In this document: positions 26,157 through 35,404 of the stretch, in pieces
Layout: each line of letters starts with the position of its first letter
Numbering within the stretch: the stretch's first letter is position 1
NCBI RefSeq assembly: GCF_004010095.1
Contig: NZ_RRYD01000016.1
Location: forward strand, 1-63,611
Length of the DNA stretch: 63,611 nucleotides
Direction: 5' to 3'
Source of the DNA: Lacticaseibacillus hulanensis
Lineage (GTDB): Bacteria; Bacillota; Bacilli; Lactobacillales; Lactobacillaceae
Position numbers and translations under genes: made by a program
Notes under the pieces: model-generated
The model's database searches: none
What the model saw: the letters and a program-made list of their open reading frames with translations, nothing else
What the model was told of the DNA's origin: nothing

Positions 26157-26534
26157 ATGCTGATTAAACTTAATAATTTGGTCTTCGGCCAGGCACATGT
26201 TCTGCTGCATCTTTACCTTATCTGCCTGATGCTGCATTTGGTTTTGCTACTAATCGACGCTCACGGTGAAGAGTTACGCTCAACTTTACCAATATTTGTA
26301 AGAAATGAATTTGTGAGTGTATGTCTTATCATCATGTGCGGGGTTATGGACAAAATATTGCCATATTTGAAGATAAGCTGGGACTGGAGCATTGCTCTAT
26401 TATTCACTCTTCTTGTCATCCTAGATGAGATGTTATGGATTGTTGCTCGTGCAAGCAAATATGTCAGCGTTGGCTTTCTCAAAGAAACCTTAAATAGCTT
26501 AGTCAAACTATTACAGCAGAAAACAAACCATTAG
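26157..26534 (+). CDS. Holin-like small membrane protein
   Basis: A 125-residue protein with three or four hydrophobic segments (about 14-34, 51-64 and 76-96) and a basic C-terminal tail. The pattern DEMLWIVARASKYVSVGFLKETLNSL near the end is reminiscent of the toxin-secretion/phage-lysis holin family, where a conserved acidic-helix plus valine-proline stretch occupies this place, but the match is loose. Its stop overlaps the ribosome binding site of the next gene (TAGGAGG), so it is coupled to the DUF1906 hydrolase. A holin next to a signal-less wall hydrolase is a sensible unit. Confidence 0.5.
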   Translation: MLIKLNNLVFGQAHVLLHLYLICLMLHLVLLLIDAHGEELRSTLPIFVRNEFVSVCLIIMCGVMDKILPYLKISWDWSIALLFTLLVILDEMLWIVARASKYVSVGFLKETLNSLVKLLQQKTNH

Positions 26535-26545
26535 GAGGAAAAATT

Positions 26546-28639
26546 ATGGCTGACGAACAAGTACTAGCTGTTCAAAAGTGGGTCAATGCGACCTACGGAT
26601 CAGTTAAAGGCTACGTAAAATGCGCAGAAGATGGTGTCACTGGTTGGAAAACCATCTACAGTTTGCGCATGGGACTGCAACATGAAGGCGGTATTTCACC
26701 AGTACAAAACGGCTTTGGTGATGCCACCCGCGCTGTCGCCTACGAGGTAGCAAAAAAACTTAAGATTGGTTACAAGGATAATACCGTCAAGTTGATTAAG
26801 GGCGCTTTCTGGTGCAAGGGTATCAGCCCAACCGATTTCACAAATGAATACACCCAAGCAACTGTAGATGCCATCAAGACCTTACAAGGGGACGCCGGCG
26901 TCAAGGCTGATGGATTTCCTAACATTGATTTAATGGCAGCACTGTTTGACATGAGTGCCTTCGTCTTGGTTCCTGGCGGTGACTCTCGTGTTCGCGAAAT
27001 GCAACAATGGTTGAACGCTAACTTTGAAGACTATATCGGCATCCGTCCTTGTGACGGAATCTATCAACGTGATACAAATGAAGCACTTATTTACGCGCTG
27101 CAAGCAACTGGTGGCATGGCACTCGGAACTGCAAACGAATTTTATGGGCCAGGCACAATTACCCTTACCCCAACGTTCGATGTTAACACGGCTGCAGATA
27201 ACAAATGGGCGACAATTCTTAAATACGCCCTCTACGTCAATGGTTACGCACCAACTGATTGGAGCAAGCGCTATGACGCCTCAACCGGTGCACTTGTAGT
27301 TTCATTCCGTAGATTTATGAAGCTACCGCCCTATGAAACCAAGGTCGACCTCACCGTATTTAAGGGCCTTCTTACTAGTAATGGTAATACCAATCGTTCA
27401 ACCAATGCCTTTGATACAGCTACCCGCTTGTTAAATGACGCAACAATAACAAAGCTACGCAGTGCTGGTTATGACACGGTCGGGAGATATCTAACCGGTA
27501 CCGTGGGCTCTGCTCACGCCGATAAGAGTCTTAGTGTTGAGGAAATACAAAAGCTGACTAATGCTGGCTTCAGTGTATTTCCAATCTATGAAGATGGTGG
27601 TTACCAAGTAGGCTACTTCAGTAGTAGTCAAGGCTCTGCAGATGGATTCACAGCATCTAACGCTGCTCGTAAACTTGGCTTCCCTTCTGGGACAACAATT
27701 TACTTTGCTGCCGACGTAGACCTTACGGGGGATCAGATTGAATCACTCCTCATGCCCTACCTGAAGTCGGTAAAAGCAGTACTAGATACCACCGGTTATA
27801 CAGTGGGTGTTTACGCCACTCGCAATGCTTGTCTGCATGCAGAATCTCTTGGAATTACCGACTTCTTTGTGGCCAACATGTCCTCTGGCTGGAGTGGTAA
27901 CCTTGGTTTTAAAATGCCTAGCACTTGGTGTTTTGACCAGTACAACGAGGATACAACCCTCAACATTGATCTTGATGGTTATTCCGGACGTGACACTGGC
28001 CTGTTAAACTACAAATCTCCTTCAGTAACAACGAGCTCTGCAATTAAGGCTCTCACTGGTTTAACTGACTTTAAACTTGAAGAAGAAAAAACCATCATGA
28101 CCAACGAATGGCTTACATTGAAGTTAAAAGCATCTACCACCTTCTCAGCCCCTGGTTCGTCACACAGTATTACTATTAAAAATGGGAAATTTGATAGTAC
28201 AAGTCTAACTGGTTTTCTAACTGCGGCAGGTTTGTCTGGAATCTCCGGGTCAATCATTGATGCAACTATCAACAAAGCTGGAGTTTTTGCATTGAAATCA
28301 AAAATCAAAGACGGTAAGATGTCACTAAGCGTTGACGTAAAATCAACGGGTGAAGCTGTAGCCACTCTGTCCTTCACAGTTTGGGAGTTGGACGAAGGCC
28401 AACTGGATCAGAACTTGGTTATTGCGTTCGAAGCAACCTTTAAGTATAAAGAGTATTTAAAGGCTACAACCGACCAAACTGATGAGGTTATTAATACACT
28501 AAGTCTGGCTGTGATTGCCGCTTACGCAATTGCCGGAGTTATTGCTGCTGTCTCAGCAGCCGGACCAATTTTGGCCACTGCTGGAGCGTCTGCAATGTTG
28601 GCAGCAGTTGTCGCCGCGGTAAGCAACCTTTCCGCATAA
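26546..28639 (+). CDS. Peptidoglycan-binding/DUF1906 hydrolase with hydrophobic tail
   Basis: A 697-residue protein. Residues 1-290 hold about four degenerate peptidoglycan-binding-type repeats (VLAVQKWVNATYG, VREMQQWLNANF). Residues about 297-505 are a DUF1906 glycoside-hydrolase-like barrel (FDTATRLLNDATITKLRSAG, VFPIYEDGG, IYFAADVDLTG, IDLDGYSG), as in B. subtilis YbfG-type proteins. Residues about 525-640 form a beta-rich domain of unknown type, and the last 45 are an Ala-rich hydrophobic helix pair. There is no signal peptide, so export would need another route, possibly the coupled holin-like protein. A decayed copy of its C-terminus lies at 29266-29933. Confidence 0.75.
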   Translation: MADEQVLAVQKWVNATYGSVKGYVKCAEDGVTGWKTIYSLRMGLQHEGGISPVQNGFGDATRAVAYEVAKKLKIGYKDNTVKLIKGAFWCKGISPTDFTNEYTQATVDAIKTLQGDAGVKADGFPNIDLMAALFDMSAFVLVPGGDSRVREMQQWLNANFEDYIGIRPCDGIYQRDTNEALIYALQATGGMALGTANEFYGPGTITLTPTFDVNTAADNKWATILKYALYVNGYAPTDWSKRYDASTGALVVSFRRFMKLPPYETKVDLTVFKGLLTSNGNTNRSTNAFDTATRLLNDATITKLRSAGYDTVGRYLTGTVGSAHADKSLSVEEIQKLTNAGFSVFPIYEDGGYQVGYFSSSQGSADGFTASNAARKLGFPSGTTIYFAADVDLTGDQIESLLMPYLKSVKAVLDTTGYTVGVYATRNACLHAESLGITDFFVANMSSGWSGNLGFKMPSTWCFDQYNEDTTLNIDLDGYSGRDTGLLNYKSPSVTTSSAIKALTGLTDFKLEEEKTIMTNEWLTLKLKASTTFSAPGSSHSITIKNGKFDSTSLTGFLTAAGLSGISGSIIDATINKAGVFALKSKIKDGKMSLSVDVKSTGEAVATLSFTVWELDEGQLDQNLVIAFEATFKYKEYLKATTDQTDEVINTLSLAVIAAYAIAGVIAAVSAAGPILATAGASAMLAAVVAAVSNLSA

Positions 28640-28662
28640 TAATATAAGTTGAGGTAAATTTG

Positions 28663-29157
28663 ATGTTCGCAACACTGCATGCTTTAGTATTGGTAATCGG
28701 TGTCATATCAGTTGGTATGGCCATGAACCTCACAGAAAGTGTTGGCTTTTTGCCTAATAATTTACTTTCACCTAACATTTCTTTAAAGAAGAGTAAGGAA
28801 ATCAATCTAAAAAGACTGAACAAGCACCAATTTACTGTGATTCAAATTGTATGCAGTGTGCTATCAAATTTAGTTATTATATTGGTTTGGATTCATCAAA
28901 GAACACTATCTTCTGCTATCTGGGCCTTATTCTTGATGTTTACAATTTTTATATTGGTAGCGATTTTTCAATTTTTATTGGTACAGTTTAAAATCCATCG
29001 ATATTTAAATGTAAACCATTTGCACAGCGACAAATCGTTAATAATTTGTAGTTTAAGCGATGCTCTTAAATATGTGTCATTACTTGTAATAGGGTTCTTA
29101 TCTCTTTCTAGTATCAGTGTTCTGGGTTTGATTTACCACTACTCAATGTTCAAGTAA
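28663..29157 (+). CDS. Membrane protein, unknown, 164 aa
   Basis: Four hydrophobic segments (about residues 3-20, 55-75, 82-104 and 127-155) and a basic loop KKSKEINLKRLNKH. I recognise no family. The ATG follows GAGG by seven bases and lies 21 bp after the hydrolase stop, so it is probably the third gene of the holin/hydrolase transcript. Its position is where an immunity or accessory protein would lie, which is speculation. A terminator follows at once. Confidence 0.65.
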   Translation: MFATLHALVLVIGVISVGMAMNLTESVGFLPNNLLSPNISLKKSKEINLKRLNKHQFTVIQIVCSVLSNLVIILVWIHQRTLSSAIWALFLMFTIFILVAIFQFLLVQFKIHRYLNVNHLHSDKSLIICSLSDALKYVSLLVIGFLSLSSISVLGLIYHYSMFK

Positions 29158-29178
29158 TAAGGTTCAATAACCATTTCG

Positions 29179-29218
29179 GTAGCACCTAGGCTCTAATCGG
29201 CCTAGGTGCTTTTTTTAT
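29179..29218 (+). terminator. Terminator of holin-like/DUF1906 operon
   Basis: AGCACCTAGGC and GCCTAGGTGCT arms followed by seven T. A related hairpin sits at 30656-30682. Confidence 0.9.
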
Positions 29219-29265
29219 GATAATTACTTTCAAAATTAAGATGGGACCAGAGACTAAATAAGACT

Positions 29266-29933
29266 CTGAAATCTTGATGGTTACTTTGGCCGTGACACTG
29301 GCTGCCCTTCCCACATACACCTCACCAACAATTACCCCTCAAGACGCATTAAAGGAGTTAGTTCCTGCTGTTGATGAACAAATGGAAGTTGAGGTGACAG
29401 TGGCTGAAAATGCCTACCTAAAGTTAACCGTTAAGGCTTCTAGCACTTTTTCCGCGCCAGGTTCATCGCATTCCATCACCTTGAAAGGCGATGGTGTTGA
29501 AGCTAGTCTCAAGGGAATGCTCAGTACACTTGGCGTTGATTCTGGTAACATTGATGCAACTATTAACCAGCTGGGTAAAACAACCTTGCTCACTGATGTA
29601 AAAGATGGTAGATTAACTCTAAGCCTCGACGTTAATATGACTGGAACCTCGACAATCACTCTATCATTTACCGTATGGGAAACAGATAAGGGACCACTAA
29701 ACTCCAACTTAGTTATTGCATACAAACTATCACTAAACACGCAAAAGTACCTATCTGATGGTCTTAAACTCACAGCTGTAGTGATTGCTGCCATGAGTAT
29801 CACTGGATTCATAGCTGTAGTAGCACCCATGGCTATAACAGCGGCCACGTCCGTACCAGCGATTACTTCTGCAGGATTATCTTTGACGGAGGCGGCTACT
29901 TTAATAATGACGTCCACTAACCCGGAAAACTAA
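29266..29933 (+). pseudogene. Decayed partial copy of the DUF1906 hydrolase C-terminus
   Basis: In one frame 29273-29302 reads LDGYFGRDTG, matching the end of the intact DUF1906 domain (LDGYSGRDTG at about 27970). After a one-base shift near 29303 the open frame continues with TYTSPTITPQDALKEL and then LKLTVKASSTFSAPGSSHSITLKG, which follows the intact protein's C-terminal domain (LKLKASTTFSAPGSSHSITIKN) to its hydrophobic tail. Everything upstream of the barrel end is missing. The open frame from 29274 could still make a 219-residue protein, but no convincing ribosome binding site precedes it, so I read it as a remnant of a tandem duplicate. Confidence 0.7.
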
Positions 29934-29978
29934 CAGGCTATTAAGGAGTGAGGCAACACGTTTAATTTATAAGGTATT

Positions 29979-30503
29979 GTGTTTAATTTAAGATTTGGAT
30001 TAACAGGGGTAATTGCATTGCTTGGTGGGTACTATTTAACGTTACAGCAGCTGAACAAGCTGGCCCCCACTGTTAGAATGACGTATCCTAATGTTGCGGT
30101 TATTCCTGTTTCACTGGAAATGAGAAAACAGGCTGGGCTGCCTGGAACCAACAAAACATTTAATTATGTGCTTTGGTACATCATAGGCAGTTTAATTGGT
30201 TTTTGGATGGTAAAAACGGTTTTAAGTCAAAAGTCCATTTTTTCCGTGACATTTCCCTTCTTCATAAGCTGGTCACTCTTTATTGTTGGGTCTGTTCCAC
30301 TTCTGTACTTCACAAATTATAAATTAACCGAGTTCCTTCACAAGACTGGCAAGCTTCCAATAACTTGGTCTTTTGTCGATAAAAAAGCTCTAACCAAATA
30401 CTCACTATGGATGTTGCTTCATGCCGGTTTTTCGTTTTCATTTGGCGTATACGGTTTATTAACCCATGGTTTTTTGTTTAAGATTGGCGCCTTCAAAATC
30501 TAG
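29979..30503 (+). CDS. Membrane protein, unknown, 174 aa
   Basis: Four hydrophobic segments (about residues 5-22, 64-80, 88-110 and 142-165), with basic and polar loops. No family is recognised. The GTG start at 29979 has only a weak, close AAGG, so the true start is uncertain. It lies after the pseudogene fragment and before the ISL3 remnant. Composition is AT-rich, like the rest of the island. It could be a second accessory membrane protein originally paired with the lost hydrolase copy. Confidence 0.55.
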   Translation: MFNLRFGLTGVIALLGGYYLTLQQLNKLAPTVRMTYPNVAVIPVSLEMRKQAGLPGTNKTFNYVLWYIIGSLIGFWMVKTVLSQKSIFSVTFPFFISWSLFIVGSVPLLYFTNYKLTEFLHKTGKLPITWSFVDKKALTKYSLWMLLHAGFSFSFGVYGLLTHGFLFKIGAFKI

Positions 30504-30655
30504 CAAGTGGTTTACAGCTAATCTAGGGTGGGTGAGTTTACCGTTTAGCAATTGAAAGAAGTGACAGAGCTTTAGCATAACCACATTAAGATGTCGCATG
30601 ACGAAATTTCGTAATTTTCCGGTTCTTCGTCAAGTAGAGTTGATAGAATCTTTTG

Positions 30656-30684
30656 GGAGCACTTGGACCTTAATTGGTCTAGGT
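30656..30684 (+). terminator. Terminator-like hairpin inside IS left end
   Basis: AGCACTTGGACC and GGTCTAGGTGCT arms followed by TTTTC, similar in sequence to the terminator at 29179-29218. Confidence 0.55.
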
Positions 30685-30691
30685 GCTTTTC

Positions 30692-31895
30692 TTATGCGCG
30701 TGCCTTTTTACTGTTTACCTTGAACCACACCCGCTCAACATAGGTTCGGTTGATAAAATTGGTCCAATTAGTGTACCCGTACGCCGTGTTCTTGATTTTC
30801 TTGATGATGCTGTTGATAACTTCAAGAAAACCGTTCGAGTACTCGTATTGCACCGCGTTTACTACCTGTTTCTTGTACTTCTTCACTGATTTGATGGCCT
30901 GATCCATCCGATTGTTTAGTGTTTGATAACTATCGAGCGCTTCTTCAAGTGCACGCGCATCTCGGTGCCTGATTGCGCCCAGAATTTCCTAGTAGCCGAC
31001 GGTCTTGTGATTAGTTAGCTTGGTAGCTTCTAATTCTTCAAAGTCTTTGAGAAACACTTTCCACTCACGCTTCATGAACCGATATTACTTGCTACGCTTA
31101 GGGACGGTCTTCATGACTTGACCTCGCACCATGTTGAGGGCAGTCGACACCATTTGGACAATGTGGAATCGATCCACAACCACCTTGGCGTTTGGAAATA
31201 GTTGGGGAATCAAATTGATGTAGCCCGCATTTAAGTCTAGCGAGACTGTGCGCACCTGCTTTCGAACCTTAAGTGGGAAGCCTTCAAAGTATCTCTTAAT
31301 GGCGTAAGCGGTGCGTGCTGGTAAGATGCCGCCAATTTCGTGGCGGTCACTGTCACCCCAGATAAAACTCATTTGGTTGGTGGCCCTGAATTCATCAAAC
31401 GCGAGATGCTGCGGAAGCCAAGTCTGTTGGTGATAGTTGTGCTTCGATGCCTCCTCATCAATGATGCGTTGCACTGTTTTGTCTGCCACGTGGAAGCGAC
31501 GTGCAATATCGGTGAGTTAATTATTTGATAGTGCTTCAAATAAAATCATCTGTCGTACTGGGGGTGCTAATATTACTGTTGGGCTGTACATAGTCGGTTT
31601 CGCAATGAAAGACTGAACGGCACAGATCACACCGGTACCGTTGGCGGCTGAGCTTTAAATAGGTCGGGCGGTAGCTATAACATGGGGCAAGGACACATGA
31701 ACGGACAAAGCCATAACGAACAATCTTGCTCGTGAATCCGCAGTTCGGGCAACGCTCTGGCTGTGATTTAAGCACGGCCGAGAGGACCATGGCGTTAGCT
31801 CCTTGGATTTCCTCAACCTCAGCGTCTTGCGAGAAAATTATATTTGGGTCCTTGATTTCTAGAATGAGTCGGATAGACTTACTTGTAAGGGACAT
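30692..31895 (-). pseudogene. ISL3-family transposase, broken by frameshift and stops
   Basis: Three fragments of one transposase. 31895-31536 encodes the N-terminal zinc finger (CPNCGFTSKIVRYG and CDLCRSVFHCE). 31489-31085 encodes the catalytic centre (LDLNAGYINLIPQLFPNAKVVVDRFHIVQ). 30907-30692 encodes the C-terminus (YSNGFLEVINSIIKKIKNTAYGY). A frameshift near 31560 and in-frame stops near 31513, 31086 and 30990 separate them. The fragments are otherwise well preserved, so inactivation is probably not ancient. It cannot make active transposase. Confidence 0.85.
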
Positions 31896-32053
31896 TGCAC
31901 AAACTCCTATTTACTTGTCTTTGGTCGGATCAGTGGACACGAATAGTGCAGTGTCCTTTTTTGCGTTCAAATACATAAATGGTATAGAAAAAGGAGCTGA
32001 CAGGCAAGATGCCTATCAACTCCAAATATCGTAGCGCCTGTTTTACTAATCTA

Positions 32054-34126
32054 CTAATCATCCTGGGCGGCGAGGCTGACGGCACTTTCATTGTACGAAA
32101 TATCCGTGCTCAGCTTTTGGGCCATGAGTGGCGTAATGTAGCCCTGTTCCATCAGCTGGTGCACCGCGGTGCGTTCGGCCGTGAACCCAATCATCCGCAG
32201 TCTTTGCGTCTCGGCCGCGTAGAACTCGTGCTTCGGGTTGTGCACCTCATGGACGGTCGCAATGCGGCTGCGATAGTGCACCATCTGCGTGGCAATCACC
32301 TGCCGCGTGAATTTGCGGTTCTTGTACTCCGGACTCTTCAAGGTGGCGTTGATGTTCGCCAGCGCGCCCTTAGCGGTGATCTTCATCACCTCCAGATACT
32401 GCTCATTATCCCGCCGCAAGTGGCGCAGGATGTGGAGGAAATCGAGGCGGTGGCGGACCTTCCCGCTCAGCTGCCGTAACCGCATCGGCAGGGTCCGCCG
32501 ACCGTCACTTTGCAGCTGCTTTTGCATGTCGGTCAGTTTTTGGCCCAAGCGCACGTGGAGACGCCGGTAAATGTTCTGCGGGATTTTGCCCTCAATGTGC
32601 AATTCCGTCAGCGCGTTTAGTTCACCCTGTGTGCCCATAATCTTGATTTCGAGTTCGTCACGCAGCATCACCGGCATCCCCTCGCTGGTGTCATCGGCGA
32701 GCAGGCGCAACCGGCGCTGCCGCCGTTGGTAATCGCCAATGAGGTCCAGGACGGCCTTACTGTTGTCATTATGCCGCTCCTCCTCCAGCCGGTTAATGGC
32801 CGTCTTGAGCAGGTACGCCTGCGCCTGGACGAGGGTAAGGTGCACCCCAGATCCCGCGACCGCCTGCCGCATCATATCCGGCTGCGGTGCAATCTTGGCC
32901 ATGAGCGGCAGGCCGACCGTGGCGACAAGCAAGCTCAGGAGCGTGACGCCCGCCGCGGTGAACAGCATGAGGCTTCGCTCGGGAAATGGCGCGCCTGAGC
33001 TGGTCACGACCGGAATCGCCAGAACCCCGACAACCGTGATGGCCCCACGCACGCCGGCAATCCCCGTCAGCAAAGCCGAGGCAAAGCTGGGCAACCGTCG
33101 ATGCCGCCGGTAAGCGTGAAAAATATTACTGCCGTACACCCAGGCCGTCCGCAGCGTGAGTAGCGCGACAAACACCAGCAGCACCAGTCCAATCGCCTGC
33201 CAGGTGCTAACGTCGTGATCCGCAATCGTCGCCCGCATCGCCACGGGCAGTTCAATGCCCAGCAGGAAGAAGATTAACCCGTTTAACACGTACACCAGAA
33301 TCGACCACGCCTGTTCCGTGACGAGCCGCAACTCGGGCAACGCCGCGGCGTAACTGTTGTTCGGGCTATTGCTGAGCAGCCCCGCCACAACGACCGCTAT
33401 TACTCCGGAGGCATGCAGTCCCTCGTCGACAATGAGGTAAATCACAAACGGGGTGAACAACTGCAAAACGGTGTGCAAAACCACGTCACCAATCCCCTGC
33501 TTGAACAGCACTTGGCGCACCCAGTTGATGATGCCCATGAGTGCGGCCCCGGCGATGACCCCGACTAGGCTTACGTAGAAGAAGTCACCAACGGCCGCCC
33601 CGAGCGCGAACGTGCCGGATAAGGCAACGGCAATCCCGTACTTGAAGCCAATCAGACCACTGGCATCGTTAATCAGACTTTCGCCGGCGACCAGGTGCAT
33701 TACCTTCTTGGGCATGGGCACGTGTTCGGCGATGCCTTCAACCGCAATCGCGTCGGTTGGCGCGAGCAGCGCGGCCAGTGCCACGGCCGCCGCAATCGGA
33801 ATGTGCGGCACCAGCGTGTGGATGAGCAGGCCGATGAGGAACATCGTCGCAAAAACCAGGACAACCGCGTTCGACACAATTTGCCCCCGCAGTGCCCAGA
33901 GCGCCCGGTGCGGAAAGTGGCGCCCGTCATTGTACAGCAGGGGCGCGATGAACAGCAGCATGAACCAGTCCGTGGCCACGGGTACCTGAATGTGAATCAC
34001 CAGTGCGAGTCCAAGCCCGAGGACAATCTGAATAATCGCGTCCGGCACGAACGGCAGGAAGTGGCTGATCACGTTGGCGACCAACACGAGCCCAATTAGA
34101 AGTAAAACACCCTGAATTAGCGCCAC
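32054..34126 (-). CDS. CPA1-family Na+/H+ antiporter (NhaP-type)
   Basis: A 690-residue antiporter. The first ~430 residues contain about twelve helices with the conserved ND pair of CPA1 exchangers in AGESLINDASGL (about residue 155), preceded by LLAPTDAIAV. The remaining ~250 residues are a long cytoplasmic, charged and largely helical domain, likely regulatory. It expels Na+ in exchange for H+ and helps pH and salt tolerance. The GTG start follows GGAGGGGTG. The stop lies 16 bp from the ISL3 remnant, so the IS may have removed its native terminator. Confidence 0.9.
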   Translation of the reverse strand: MALIQGVLLLIGLVLVANVISHFLPFVPDAIIQIVLGLGLALVIHIQVPVATDWFMLLFIAPLLYNDGRHFPHRALWALRGQIVSNAVVLVFATMFLIGLLIHTLVPHIPIAAAVALAALLAPTDAIAVEGIAEHVPMPKKVMHLVAGESLINDASGLIGFKYGIAVALSGTFALGAAVGDFFYVSLVGVIAGAALMGIINWVRQVLFKQGIGDVVLHTVLQLFTPFVIYLIVDEGLHASGVIAVVVAGLLSNSPNNSYAAALPELRLVTEQAWSILVYVLNGLIFFLLGIELPVAMRATIADHDVSTWQAIGLVLLVFVALLTLRTAWVYGSNIFHAYRRHRRLPSFASALLTGIAGVRGAITVVGVLAIPVVTSSGAPFPERSLMLFTAAGVTLLSLLVATVGLPLMAKIAPQPDMMRQAVAGSGVHLTLVQAQAYLLKTAINRLEEERHNDNSKAVLDLIGDYQRRQRRLRLLADDTSEGMPVMLRDELEIKIMGTQGELNALTELHIEGKIPQNIYRRLHVRLGQKLTDMQKQLQSDGRRTLPMRLRQLSGKVRHRLDFLHILRHLRRDNEQYLEVMKITAKGALANINATLKSPEYKNRKFTRQVIATQMVHYRSRIATVHEVHNPKHEFYAAETQRLRMIGFTAERTAVHQLMEQGYITPLMAQKLSTDISYNESAVSLAAQDD

Positions 34127-34273
34127 TGTTCACCCCTCCTTTCCGGTGTTACCGCAGATTTTGCGCAAAACCATTCCCATTAATTATACCCGACATTGCC
34201 GCGTTGTCCGCACCAAAATCGTGCTGGCCAGGTGCGGCGCAAACTAGGCGCACCACCACCAGCCAAGTTGAAA

Positions 34274-34318
34274 ACAAAAAATCAGCCCGGGCCAACTCTG
34301 CCGCGAACTGATTTGGGT
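34274..34318 (-). terminator. Probable terminator of murB
   Basis: On the minus strand AAATCAG pairs with CTGATTT around an inner GC-rich stem and a T-run follows, just past the murB stop. Confidence 0.6.
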
Positions 34319-34324
34319 GCATAG

Positions 34325-35221
34325 TTAACGTTCTTCCCCGATGATGCGCACTTCAGGTTCAAGGTGAATGCCGAACTTGGCGTAAACGTGATCCTGAACA
34401 TAGTGAATCATATCAAGATAATCCGTTGCCGTTGCATGGTTGATGTTCACGATGAACCCGGCGTGTTTCATCGAAATCTGGGCGCCACCAATGATGTGCC
34501 CCTGCAGCCCCGCCTTTTGAATCATCGGCCCAACGTAATGCCCAACTGGTCGCTTGAAGACACTACCACAGGATGGGTATTCCAGTGGCTGCTTAGCGCG
34601 CCGGCGGGCATTCAGGTCGTCCATTACGGCGCGAATCGCCTTGGCGTCACCTGGCTTCAGGGCAAAGGTGGCACTAAGCACGATTTCGCCCGTTTCCTGC
34701 ACGATTGAGTGGCGGTAGGCAAAATGCATGTCGCTGGCAGTGTAGGTGTGGAGCTCACCGCTGCGACTGATGACCTCGACACTGGCCAGACAGTCCTTGA
34801 CCTCACCACCATAAGCGCCGGCATTCATGAACACCGCGCCCCCGACCGAGCCGGGAATCCCGGCCGCAAATTCCAGCCCGGAAAGTCCGGCGGCACCGGC
34901 GGCATCGGACGTATCGATGATTCGGGCACCAGCAGCGGCGGTCACACTGTTTTTCGCCACAGTGATTTCGTGCATGTGCGTCAAAATCATGACTAGTCCG
35001 CGGATGCCACCATCGCGCACGATGAGGTTGCTGGCGTTACCGATAACCGTGAGCGGTACGTGATTAACGCGCGCGTAGTCCACGAGGTCGTGAACCTGCT
35101 GCACAGTTTCGGGGAAAACAAGTTGGTCAGCTGGCCCCCCGGTTTTCGTAAACGTATAGTTCGACAGTGGCTCATTGGTGAGTACGGGGACCCCCGCAAT
35201 GAGTGTCTGTGCATTATCCAA
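34325..35221 (-). CDS. murB: UDP-N-acetylenolpyruvoylglucosamine reductase MurB
   Basis: A 298-residue cytoplasmic FAD enzyme that reduces UDP-GlcNAc-enolpyruvate to UDP-MurNAc for peptidoglycan synthesis. Motifs are TKTGGPADQLVFP, GNASNLIVRDGG, GIPGSVGGAVFMNAGAYGGE (FAD site) and YPSCGSVFKRP, whose Ser donates the proton. The assigned TTG start has only a weak ribosome binding site; a slightly different N-terminus is possible. In many lactobacilli murB is next to potABCD; here it stands alone between nhaP and the alaS cluster. Confidence 0.93.
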   Translation of the reverse strand: MDNAQTLIAGVPVLTNEPLSNYTFTKTGGPADQLVFPETVQQVHDLVDYARVNHVPLTVIGNASNLIVRDGGIRGLVMILTHMHEITVAKNSVTAAAGARIIDTSDAAGAAGLSGLEFAAGIPGSVGGAVFMNAGAYGGEVKDCLASVEVISRSGELHTYTASDMHFAYRHSIVQETGEIVLSATFALKPGDAKAIRAVMDDLNARRRAKQPLEYPSCGSVFKRPVGHYVGPMIQKAGLQGHIIGGAQISMKHAGFIVNINHATATDYLDMIHYVQDHVYAKFGIHLEPEVRIIGEER

Positions 35222-35361
35222 GATCTCACGTCCATTCTCGATTATTATGTCTCTAATTTTAACACAAAAAACGCGTCCTGCCGCGCGGGCACGGCTGGGC
35301 CAAACGGCTTTACGGACAATTAAACATTATTGCCGAATTGTTCACGGCGCACTCACGACAC

Positions 35362-35404
35362 TAAAAAAGGGCCAAGGCTGTTAGGCCCTGGTCCCTTTTG
35401 GCTT
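35362..35404 (-). terminator. Terminator of alaS-ireB-ruvX-DUF1292 operon
   Basis: AAAAGGGACCAGGGC and GCCTTGGCCCTTTT pair with one mismatch/wobble region on the minus strand, followed by TT. Confidence 0.75.

Larger units (their letters stand above)
30621..32038 (-). mobile_element. Degenerate ISL3-family insertion sequence
   Basis: An element of about 1.42 kb with imperfect terminal inverted repeats: the left end GGTTCTTCGTCAAGTAGAG at 30621, and a matching right end at 32013-32038. The ends share the innermost GAGTTGATAG and most outer positions. Size, end sequence and transposase type fit ISL3/IS1165-like elements. No target-site duplication was found (AATTTTCC on the left, TGTTTTAC on the right), as expected for an old or rearranged copy. 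Confidence 0.75.

Noticed and set aside
26052..26237. 61-codon minus-strand frame
   Set aside because: It runs through a terminator hairpin and its T-run; not a plausible gene.
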